Assembly (NCBI GenBank): GCA_021789565.1
Contig: JAJYJL010000765.1
Coordinates: forward strand, 1 to 5,049
DNA length: 5,049 nucleotides
Origin: Acidobacteriota bacterium
GTDB lineage: Bacteria > Acidobacteriota > Terriglobia > UBA7540
Reading direction: 5' to 3'
Position numbers and translations under genes: made by a program. The notes under the pieces were generated by a model, which had not been told where the DNA came from, did not search any database, and saw nothing but the letters and a program-made list of their open reading frames with translations. Position 1 is the first letter of the stretch, and each line of letters starts with the position of its first letter. Below are positions 1 to 3,976 of this stretch, one piece after another.

Positions 1-597
1 CGCCTTGCGTGTGAGGGGGCTCCACAGGATGAAAGCGCTGTTCTTGTATATCCCAAGGTATTTGATTCGAGGAAAATAGCGCGGCGGCCCAAACCCACCC
101 CCCGCACCAAACATCGCAACTTTGCCTTCCAGCGCGTCCTGCTGAACATTCCATATGAATCCCAGCAGCGGGGTCGGGTGGTCAGTCTGGCCCTTCGCGT
201 GGACAATGCCGGTACCCAGCAGAAACAGCGTGTTTGCGTCCAGGAAATTGGCCGACTGGATGTCGAGGTCGCGAAGATCTGCAATCTTGGGGTGGAGGAC
301 TTTCTTGATGTTACCTTGCGCAAGGTCCGACAAAACGATCTTGTCCTTGCTGACAACGGCCAGTGTGGAATTGTCCGGGGAAAAGGCGCCGCCCGGGGAA
401 TAATTTGTAGCCAGATGGCCTTCCACGCTGCCGCTGTTTACCCACACGTAGTTCTGCTGGCCAGACGGCACCATCTCAACCTGGGATGAGCCGGGTCCGG
501 CTTGCAACGCGGATGCTTTGTACACGAGCCCTGCCAGCACCAGTCCCGCGGCGGCGAAGGCCCATCTTCTATTACGGTTTCGGCACATGGCACTCAA
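1..597 (-). CDS. Exported beta-propeller-like protein, N-terminal part, runs off the left edge
   Basis: I read this frame directly; it stays open from the start codon to the window edge, giving 199 visible residues. The N-terminus has an Arg-rich stretch (residues 6-11), then a hydrophobic segment (about 12-26, AFAAAGLVLAGLVY), which fits a signal peptide or membrane anchor. Around residues 72-92 comes a WD40/PD40-type blade strand (FSPDNSTLAVVSKDKIVLSDL), followed by a second blade-like segment (ANFLDANTLFLLGTG). I infer an exported beta-propeller with a binding or scaffold role; the substrate is unknown. Start choice: AAGGAG at 605-610 sits 7 bases before an in-frame TTG at 597 but 16 bases before the ATG at 588, so I favour TTG, with ATG as the alternative. 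The TTG overlaps the stop codon of the upstream Nudix gene, suggesting coupled translation. The C-terminus is missing, so family membership stays tentative. Confidence 0.7.
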   Translation of the reverse strand, partial: MSAMCRNRNRRWAFAAAGLVLAGLVYKASALQAGPGSSQVEMVPSGQQNYVWVNSGSVEGHLATNYSPGGAFSPDNSTLAVVSKDKIVLSDLAQGNIKKVLHPKIADLRDLDIQSANFLDANTLFLLGTGIVHAKGQTDHPTPLLGFIWNVQQDALEGKVAMFGAGGGFGPPRYFPRIKYLGIYKNSAFILWSPLTRKA

Positions 598-998
598 ACA
601 ATGGCTCCTTCTGAGATCCGCACAACCAGTTCCCGGTCGGCCTCAAGAAAATTGTATCCAGCGAGGTCCTGGCGCAGGACCCATTCAATCGATTCGAAAA
701 CCCTATTGACAATGCTGCCCTGGTAGGAGTCCACGCGGAAAAAGATGACCTCGACGTAGCGGTCAGGATAGCGATGACGTAAGCGGTACACTTCCTCGCC
801 GATTGTTGCGTCGATTCCCAATTCTTCGCGCAACTCGCGCCCTATTGCTGCCTCCAGTGCTTCGCCGTCCTTGACTTTGCCACCCGGAAATTCCCATTGC
901 AACCCGTAAGGATCGGACTTGTGTCGCTGGCAAATCAGAATTTCCTGCCCTCGAATAATAATTCCTGCTGTTACCAGAATGGGCTTTGATTCGCTCAT
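594..998 (-). CDS. MutT-family Nudix hydrolase (8-oxo-dGTP diphosphatase-like)
   Basis: This 134-residue protein is a Nudix pyrophosphohydrolase, of the family that cleaves nucleoside triphosphates, such as oxidised dGTP or CTP analogues, to the monophosphate plus pyrophosphate in the cytoplasm. The Nudix box GX5EX7REUXEEXGU is perfect at residues 40-62 (G40, E46, R54, E55, E58, E59, G61, I62); the glutamates bind the catalytic metal. Other MutT hallmarks are WEFPGGK at 35-41 and the C-terminal EW...FLEAD segment. Length is normal for MutT/NudG. An in-frame TAA lies 18 bases upstream of the ATG at 998, with no start codon between, so the start is secure. There is no good Shine-Dalgarno; see the near-leaderless promoter candidate at 1011-1019. 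The stop TGA overlaps the preferred TTG start of the next gene. The substrate (8-oxo-dGTP, CTP or another nucleotide) cannot be told from sequence alone, so no gene symbol is given. Confidence 0.95.
   Translation of the reverse strand: MSESKPILVTAGIIIRGQEILICQRHKSDPYGLQWEFPGGKVKDGEALEAAIGRELREELGIDATIGEEVYRLRHRYPDRYVEVIFFRVDSYQGSIVNRVFESIEWVLRQDLAGYNFLEADRELVVRISEGAIV
605..610 (-). promoter_or_regulatory. Shine-Dalgarno inside the Nudix 3' end, decides the propeller start
   Basis: On the minus strand AAGGAG lies within the last Nudix codons, 7 bases upstream of the in-frame TTG at 597. The ATG at 588 has only a weak GAG 4 bases ahead of it. The spacing supports the TTG start and translation coupled to the Nudix gene. 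Confidence 0.5.
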
Positions 999-1010
999 GA
1001 AAGAATTTCC

Positions 1011-1019
1011 ATTTTATCA
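1011..1019 (-). promoter_or_regulatory. Candidate extended -10 promoter for the Nudix gene
   Basis: The minus strand reads TGATAAAAT, matching the extended -10 pattern TGnTATAAT with one mismatch in the hexamer. I see no recognisable -35. Transcription would start about 6 bases before the Nudix ATG at 998, giving an almost leaderless mRNA. That agrees with the lack of a clear ribosome binding site. Motif-based only. Confidence 0.35.
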
Positions 1020-1197
1020 GCCTCGATGCCGGCCGGAGACTGCCATCAGGCAGCATCGCTTCGCGGTCCAGGGCACAACCCAAAAACAAGGCCCTCTGGA
1101 AGGCAGCGAGTAAAGCTCAATCAGCCGCTTGATACGTTCTTTGTTGACGACCGAACCATCATAGACTGAGATGCGCAAACAACGCTACCCGCGGGTG

Positions 1198-1203
1198 TAT
1201 ACT
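1198..1203 (+). promoter_or_regulatory. Candidate -10 box for dodecin
   Basis: TATACT (5 of 6 to TATAAT) lies 77 bases ahead of the dodecin ATG. No good -35 exists at 16-18 bases upstream. A 10-base perfect palindrome, ACCCGCGGGT (1187-1196), abuts the box in the spacer. Overlapping dyads follow immediately downstream at 1206-1227. Confidence 0.3.
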
Positions 1204-1205
1204 TT

Positions 1206-1227
1206 TGTCCTGGACACAATCCTGTGT
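1206..1227. promoter_or_regulatory. Overlapping dyads, possible operator upstream of dodecin
   Basis: Two dyads share bases: TGTCC-T-GGACA (1206-1216) and ACACA-atcc-TGTGT (1214-1227). They begin just after the candidate -10 box, the position of a start-site operator or a 5' leader hairpin. I recognise no known regulator site. Confidence 0.3.
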
Positions 1228-1258
1228 TTGAATTCCGGGACTCGCTGACCTCACTGCG

Positions 1259-1265
1259 AAAGGAG
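1259..1265 (+). promoter_or_regulatory. Shine-Dalgarno of dodecin
   Basis: AAAGGAG lies 9 bases before ATG 1275. It excludes the longer in-frame reading from 1224 and fixes the usual 68-residue dodecin length. Confidence 0.8.
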
Positions 1266-1274
1266 ACCTTGCAC

Positions 1275-1481
1275 ATGTCAGGCGTTTACAAAATCACCGA
1301 GTTGGTTGGTACCTCACCCGTCAGTTTTGCTGAAGCTGCAAAAGCCGCCGTAGCTGAAGCCGCCAAAACCGTCCGCCATATGGACTGGCTTGAAGTTGTG
1401 GGAGAAAGCGCCAGAATCCGGGAAGGCAAGATCGAAGAATTTCAGGTAAAGGTCAAAATCGGCTTCAAGATTGAACGTTAG
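1275..1481 (+). CDS. Dodecin (flavin-binding, dodecameric)
   Basis: The 68-residue product matches the dodecin family throughout: VYKITELVGTSPVSF at 4-18, a single alpha helix at about 19-34, W38 in the DWLEVV strand, and FQVKVKIGFKIE at 56-67. Known dodecins form hollow cytoplasmic dodecamers that stack riboflavin or FMN between tryptophans, and act as flavin stores that limit photo- and redox damage. W38 and Q57 correspond to the conserved flavin-stacking Trp and flavin-contacting Gln. The start is ATG 1275, set by AAAGGAG at 1259-1265 (9-base spacing). The same frame is open further upstream, but that stretch does not resemble the family. The gene stands alone, divergent from the Nudix gene. 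I see no clear terminator after the stop. Confidence 0.96.
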   Translation: MSGVYKITELVGTSPVSFAEAAKAAVAEAAKTVRHMDWLEVVGESARIREGKIEEFQVKVKIGFKIER

Positions 1482-1588
1482 CACCTCCCGCTTTCGTACT
1501 CCGAGAGACGGGTGTCGACAAAGAGTGACTCCGTTTGTGCATCGGCGAGATAGCAAGTGTCAGCATTTGGCGACTATCTGTGTATCAT

Positions 1589-1604
1589 GTTACTGTTGAG
1601 TAAC
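1589..1604. repeat. Perfect dyad GTTACT-gttg-AGTAAC
   Basis: Perfect 6-bp arms flank a 4-base centre. There is no T-run on either side, so it is unlikely to be an intrinsic terminator. It lies about 86-101 bases before the predicted start of the -24/-12 element at 1664-1679, a usual distance for an activator site of a sigma-54 promoter. Confidence 0.4.
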
Positions 1605-1663
1605 CAGTCAACCTAATGCGTAATCACTTTGGATTCTAACAGATACACTCAGGCGCGGGGCTT

Positions 1664-1679
1664 TGGCGTGTGGATTGCT
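1664..1679 (+). promoter_or_regulatory. Candidate sigma-54 (-24/-12) promoter upstream of the small ORF
   Basis: TTGGCGTGTGGATTGC followed by T, compared with the consensus YTGGCACGnnnnTTGCW, differs at two positions only (A to G and C to T after TGGC). The invariant GG (1665-1666), N10, GC (1677-1678) spacing is exact. Transcription would begin near 1690, about 100 bases before the small ORF. The 3' part overlaps an alternative sigma-70 extended -10, TGCTATGAT (1676-1684), which has no good -35, so the sigma class is uncertain. Confidence 0.4.
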
Positions 1680-1758
1680 ATGATATATGCCGGACCCTGA
1701 ATTCGGGGGGCGGGTACTTTGGGATCGGTCCTGAAGTTCCACTGCCTGACCAGCAACT

Positions 1759-1785
1759 CGCTCCCCGAAACCCGGTAACGGGGCG
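1759..1785 (+). promoter_or_regulatory. Competing leader hairpins covering the small ORF's only SD-like G-run
   Basis: CGGGG at 1779-1783 can pair either with CCCCG at 1763-1767 (11-base loop) or, as CGGG, with CCCG at 1771-1774 closed by a GTAA (GNRA-type) tetraloop. GGGG at 1780-1783 is the only SD-like stretch, 7 bases before the ATG at 1791, and it is paired in both folds. Translational control is inferred. Confidence 0.3.
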
Positions 1786-1790
1786 TTCTT

Positions 1791-1937
1791 ATGGACCCGA
1801 GAACGGAAATCGTTGAGGTCCGGGTTTACCGCCGCGATCGGAACAGAGAGGTCCTTTGCCGACTGACTTACCAGGTAACTCCTTTTCGTGACGGCCTGTT
1901 CCGCTGGTTTCTTGTTGCTGTCGAGGAACTGGAATAG
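1791..1937 (+). CDS. Small hypothetical protein, 48 residues
   Basis: I read this frame by hand; it runs from ATG 1791 to TAG 1935-1937. The product begins MDPRTEIVEVRVYRRDRN and ends FRWFLVAVEELE. It looks coding: alternating hydrophobic and charged residues (VEVRVYRR, LCRLTYQV, WFLVAVEELE) suggest a small three-strand beta fold, many codons end in G or C, and low-complexity sequence is absent. An in-frame TAA at 1776-1778 blocks extension upstream. It has no signal peptide or long membrane segment and one Cys (residue 23). I do not recognise the family. It stands alone between dodecin and the convergent dehydrogenase gene, behind a long structured leader with a -24/-12 element. It could instead be a chance ORF in a regulatory RNA, since the ribosome binding site is weak. 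Confidence 0.5.
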   Translation: MDPRTEIVEVRVYRRDRNREVLCRLTYQVTPFRDGLFRWFLVAVEELE

Positions 1938-2003
1938 CAGAAGAGATCAAAGTTAGTCACGAAATTCCCGCAGCGACGCTCCAAATGATTCCTTCCTTTT
2001 CAA

Positions 2004-3014
2004 CTACCCCTGCGCCGTGTTCACCTGCAGGACCGCTGAGCCGCGGATCGCGTCATTTTTGAGGTTATCAAGGGCGCGATTCGCGTCGCTCATCGGATAA
2101 ATCTCCACCTGAGTTCTGATCGGAATTTCGGCTGCGATGCGCAAAAAATCTTCGCCGTCCTGACGCGTGTTGTTGGCCACGCTGCGAACGACACGTTCGT
2201 GGTAGAGCAGGTTGTAGTCAATTGGCGGCGTGGGGCTCATGTGGATTCCCGCCAGCGCCAGCGTTCCTCCCTTTTTCAACGCCTTGAGCGCCGCAGGAAC
2301 AATCTCCCCCGCCGGGGCGAAAACGATCGCTGCGTCCAGTTTCACCGGAGGCTCGGCCAGCGTTCCGCCTGCCCATTCGGCCCCCAGTTCCATGGCAAGT
2401 TTCTGGTGCCGTTCGTTACGTGTGGCGGCATAAACCTTCACGTCCCAGTAGCGCGCCACCTGGATGGCCACGTGCGCAGCCGATCCGAATCCGTAAAATC
2501 CCAGCCGGCCTCCGTGCTGGATGCCCGAGAGGCGCAGCGAGCGAAACCCGATGATGCCCGCGCACAGCAGCGGCGCTGCCTGCTGGTCCGGAAAGCCTTC
2601 AGGAATGCGATAGGTGAACTGCTCGGCTGCCAGCGCGTATTCGGCATATCCGCCATCGACGGTGTAGCCGGTGAAGTCCGCGTTGTCGCAGAGATTTTCC
2701 TTCCCGGCGCGGCAGTATTCGCATTTGCCGCAGGTGCGGTGCAGCCACGCAATGCCCACGCGGTCGCCCGGCCTGAATTGTGTTACGGCGCGGCCGATTT
2801 TCTCTACGACGCCGACCACCTGGTGGCCGGGGACCACCGGCATTTTGCGCTGCGGCAGTTCGGCCTCAATCACATGCAGGTCAGTGCGGCAAACCCCGCA
2901 CGCCGACACCTGCACCAGCAACTGGTCATCTGAAGGCTCGGGCACAGGCACGTTGGCCAGCACAAGCGGATGGTTTTCAATCTTTCCCGTCTGGTACAGG
3001 ACGCACGCTTTCAT
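2004..3014 (-). CDS. Zinc-dependent alcohol dehydrogenase family protein (MDR superfamily)
   Basis: This 336-residue cytoplasmic oxidoreductase of the medium-chain family interconverts alcohols and aldehydes or ketones with a nicotinamide cofactor. It has an N-terminal GroES-like domain (about 1-150) and a Rossmann domain (about 150-300). Catalytic zinc ligands are C42, H64 and C151; structural zinc ligands are C95, C98, C101 and C109. The usual GHE motif is GHQ here (63-65). The nucleotide loop is GFGSAA (175-180) rather than GxGGxG, and no Asp ends the second Rossmann strand ([10 protein letters not shown]), which hints at NADP(H). It resembles the zinc ADH subset I recall as adh_fam_2; substrate unknown. 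The start ATG 3014 follows AAAAGGAG with 5-base spacing and matches family N-termini ([10 protein letters not shown]). The open frame extends 46 codons further, but that part is unlike the family. The gap of 106 bases to the PEGA gene upstream makes co-transcription uncertain. I see no terminator after the stop. Confidence 0.93.
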   Translation of the reverse strand: MKACVLYQTGKIENHPLVLANVPVPEPSDDQLLVQVSACGVCRTDLHVIEAELPQRKMPVVPGHQVVGVVEKIGRAVTQFRPGDRVGIAWLHRTCGKCEYCRAGKENLCDNADFTGYTVDGGYAEYALAAEQFTYRIPEGFPDQQAAPLLCAGIIGFRSLRLSGIQHGGRLGFYGFGSAAHVAIQVARYWDVKVYAATRNERHQKLAMELGAEWAGGTLAEPPVKLDAAIVFAPAGEIVPAALKALKKGGTLALAGIHMSPTPPIDYNLLYHERVVRSVANNTRQDGEDFLRIAAEIPIRTQVEIYPMSDANRALDNLKNDAIRGSAVLQVNTAQG

Positions 3015-3019
3015 TTCGT

Positions 3020-3027
3020 CTCCTTTT
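3020..3027 (-). promoter_or_regulatory. Shine-Dalgarno of the alcohol dehydrogenase
   Basis: AAAAGGAG on the minus strand lies 5 bases before ATG 3014. It decides against the longer reading from 3152 and restores normal family length. Confidence 0.8.
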
Positions 3028-3029
3028 AA

Positions 3030-3053
3030 CTCCCAGTCTATCGCGGATGGGAG
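3030..3053 (-). promoter_or_regulatory. Hairpin or operator just upstream of the dehydrogenase ribosome binding site
   Basis: CTCCCA and TGGGAG form perfect 6-bp arms around 12 bases. The stem ends 2 bases before the Shine-Dalgarno on the minus strand. It could be a leader hairpin or a repressor site. I found no recognisable -10/-35 pair in the 106-base gap. Confidence 0.3.
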
Positions 3054-3083
3054 CAAGGAGAGACGGCATTCGGGCGCGCGTGC

Positions 3084-3110
3084 GCAATTTTGCTGCGCGG
3101 CGTCAATTGC
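3084..3110. repeat. Inverted repeat GCAATT / AATTGC between PEGA and ADH genes
   Basis: GCAATT at 3084-3089 and AATTGC at 3105-3110 are separated by 15 GC-rich bases. The repeat follows the PEGA stop by about 10 bases on the minus strand. No T-run follows, so it is not a classical terminator. It could be a 3' stem or part of the dehydrogenase control region. Confidence 0.25.
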
Positions 3111-3120
3111 CGGTCCGCTG

Positions 3121-3729
3121 TCAGCGGTGGGCCGTGCGACCGAGAGTATCAACAGGCAGCAGGTCGGTTTTGAATTTGAGCTTCTGGTGTGGCAGCAGTG
3201 TCACTTCCGTTTCAAATGGCTGATAGCCGGGCAGCGACACCTTGATATGGTGTTTTCCGGGTGTCAGCAGCATGCCTTGCCCCGGTCCGTTGAACTGGTC
3301 AATGTGCCCCACGAACCGATGGTCAACAAAGACCGCAGCGCGTTCAGGGTTGCCGGATATTTTGACCTGCGCGGTTTGGTTTCCGTAACGGGCGCTGGGG
3401 TCCTTCTGCATGAGGACAGCGACAATTTCTTTTTGTCCTGGTTCAAGCATCACTTCGCGATTGAAGTCCTGGTAACCGGACTGCCGGACCTCAACCCGAT
3501 GTTTGCCTGGCAACAGCAGGATCTTTTTTGAACCTTTCAGTTCCTTCAGGTAACCGACGTATTGGCCGTCAACCCAGACGCCCGAACTTTTGGCCGCTTT
3601 GTTGGCCGCGTCAAACTGGATTTGCCCCAGCACCTGGTTCTTTGCCTGAAGCTTCCCACCCAGAAGCAGCGGGGCAAGCAGCAACAGACATGGAAATACG
3701 CCTTTGGCCGTTTTTGTCAAAAACTTCAC
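3121..3729 (-). CDS. Exported protein with two tandem PEGA repeats
   Basis: The 202-residue product has a signal peptide: basic n-region 2-9, hydrophobic core about 11-25 ([15 protein letters not shown]), likely cleavage after LQA near residue 29. C14 is not in a lipobox context. Two PEGA repeats follow, at about 50-108 and 119-189. They share the pattern V.VD...VG.........LL.PGKH.V.V...GY..F...V.L.P.Q; examples are [11 protein letters not shown] with SGYQDF and [11 protein letters not shown] with PGYQPF. PEGA units are small beta domains found in bacterial envelope proteins; their ligands are mostly unknown. The start is GTG 3729, not ATG, backed by AAAGGAGG at 3736-3743 with 6-base spacing. 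A -24/-12 element lies upstream at 3773-3790. No enzyme motif is present, so a cell-surface structural or binding role is an inference. The short basic tail after repeat 2 is unremarkable. Confidence 0.9.
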   Translation of the reverse strand: MKFLTKTAKGVFPCLLLLAPLLLGGKLQAKNQVLGQIQFDAANKAAKSSGVWVDGQYVGYLKELKGSKKILLLPGKHRVEVRQSGYQDFNREVMLEPGQKEIVAVLMQKDPSARYGNQTAQVKISGNPERAAVFVDHRFVGHIDQFNGPGQGMLLTPGKHHIKVSLPGYQPFETEVTLLPHQKLKFKTDLLPVDTLGRTAHR

Positions 3730-3735
3730 GGTCCT

Positions 3736-3743
3736 CCTCCTTT
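3736..3743 (-). promoter_or_regulatory. Strong Shine-Dalgarno supporting the GTG start of the PEGA gene
   Basis: AAAGGAGG on the minus strand is a near-perfect anti-16S match. With 6 bases to the GTG at 3729 it supports this non-ATG start, right at the signal peptide's n-region. Confidence 0.8.
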
Positions 3744-3772
3744 GGTTTGATTAACCCGTCCTATTCTTTAGA

Positions 3773-3790
3773 GGGCAAGAGGCCTGCCAA
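3773..3790 (-). promoter_or_regulatory. Candidate sigma-54 (-24/-12) promoter of the PEGA gene
   Basis: On the minus strand TTGGCAGGCCTCTTGCCC aligns with YTGGCACGnnnnTTGCW. Mismatches are the C after TGGCA (G here) and the final W (C here). The invariant GG-N10-GC spacing is exact. The predicted start near 3764 gives a leader of about 35 bases containing the strong ribosome binding site. Dyads at 3809-3849 lie about 45-85 bases upstream of the predicted start and could bind an activator. No regulator gene is in the window. Confidence 0.45.
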
Positions 3791-3808
3791 TGTTACGAGT
3801 TTGTCTAA

Positions 3809-3822
3809 GTCATTGAAATGAC
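3809..3822. repeat. Near-palindrome GTCATT-ga-AATGAC
   Basis: Perfect 6-base arms surround a 2-base centre. That spacing favours a DNA-binding dimer site over an RNA hairpin. It lies upstream of the candidate -24/-12 element and shares its GAC with the next dyad. Confidence 0.35.
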
Positions 3823-3849
3823 AGTCCATTTCTTAAGTGGACTAATGTC
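3820..3849. repeat. Bulged inverted repeat GAC-AGTCCA / TGGACT-aat-GTC
   Basis: AGTCCA (3823-3828) and TGGACT (3838-3843) pair around a 9-base loop. GAC (3820-3822) and GTC (3847-3849) extend the stem past an AAT bulge. It lies 3' of the GH92 gene and 5' of the PEGA gene. No T-run follows on the minus strand, so I rate termination as less likely than an upstream activator site. Confidence 0.3.
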
Positions 3850-3976
3850 CTCTGAGGTAAGTTTTACTGCCAGGCGGGCGAAATTTCCTACATCCACAAA
3901 GCAGGGAAGGGTGGCCAGTCGGTGACTTGGTCGCCCCCTCCCCCGGTTTCTCAGGCGATGCCGAACAAGCTAAACC

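Larger units (their letters stand above)
1482..1790. other. Gene-free stretch of 309 bases between dodecin and the small ORF
   Basis: No reading frame here looks coding on either strand; ATGs at 1618 and 1679 reach stops within 9 codons. No tRNA fold or T-tailed terminator is visible. The stretch does hold signals: a 6-bp perfect dyad at 1589-1604, an inverted repeat around it (GTGTATC at 1580-1586, GATACAC at 1642-1648), a -24/-12 promoter-like element at 1664-1679, and competing GC-rich hairpins at 1759-1785. It reads as a regulatory leader for the small ORF, though an unrecognised small RNA is also possible. Confidence 0.5.

Noticed and set aside
763..1089. 108-codon minus-strand frame overlapping the Nudix gene
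   Set aside because: It overlaps the Nudix box in another frame, and the translation turns Arg/Ser-rich within the overlap.
1314..1556. 80-codon minus-strand frame antisense to dodecin
   Set aside because: Dodecin on the plus strand is unmistakable, and the antisense product repeats Gly/Phe/Ser expected from the reverse of an Ala/Glu/Lys-rich helix.
1695..1735. G-rich stretch (GGGGGG, GGG, GGG) as a G-quadruplex
   Set aside because: It has only three separated G tracts; the six-G run cannot supply two three-G tracts with a loop between them.
2199..2933. Long plus-strand open frame (244 codons) across the dehydrogenase gene
   Set aside because: It is antisense to a clear zinc dehydrogenase and its product (Arg/Val/Gln/Ala-rich) shows no family motif; a typical high-GC shadow.
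3015..3152. 46-residue N-terminal extension of the dehydrogenase
   Set aside because: It lacks family similarity, contains the leader hairpin and the Shine-Dalgarno, and runs into the PEGA stop region; ATG 3014 is the real start.
2671..3531. 286-codon plus-strand open frame spanning two genes and their gap
   Set aside because: It lies antisense to both the dehydrogenase and PEGA genes, which have strong ribosome binding sites and family motifs; the product has no coherent domain.
3938..3960. C-rich run (G-rich on the minus strand) after the GH92 gene as a terminator
   Set aside because: No stable stem followed by a T-run could be drawn on the minus strand; the nearby GGTGAC/GTCGCC pairing has a mismatch in that RNA.
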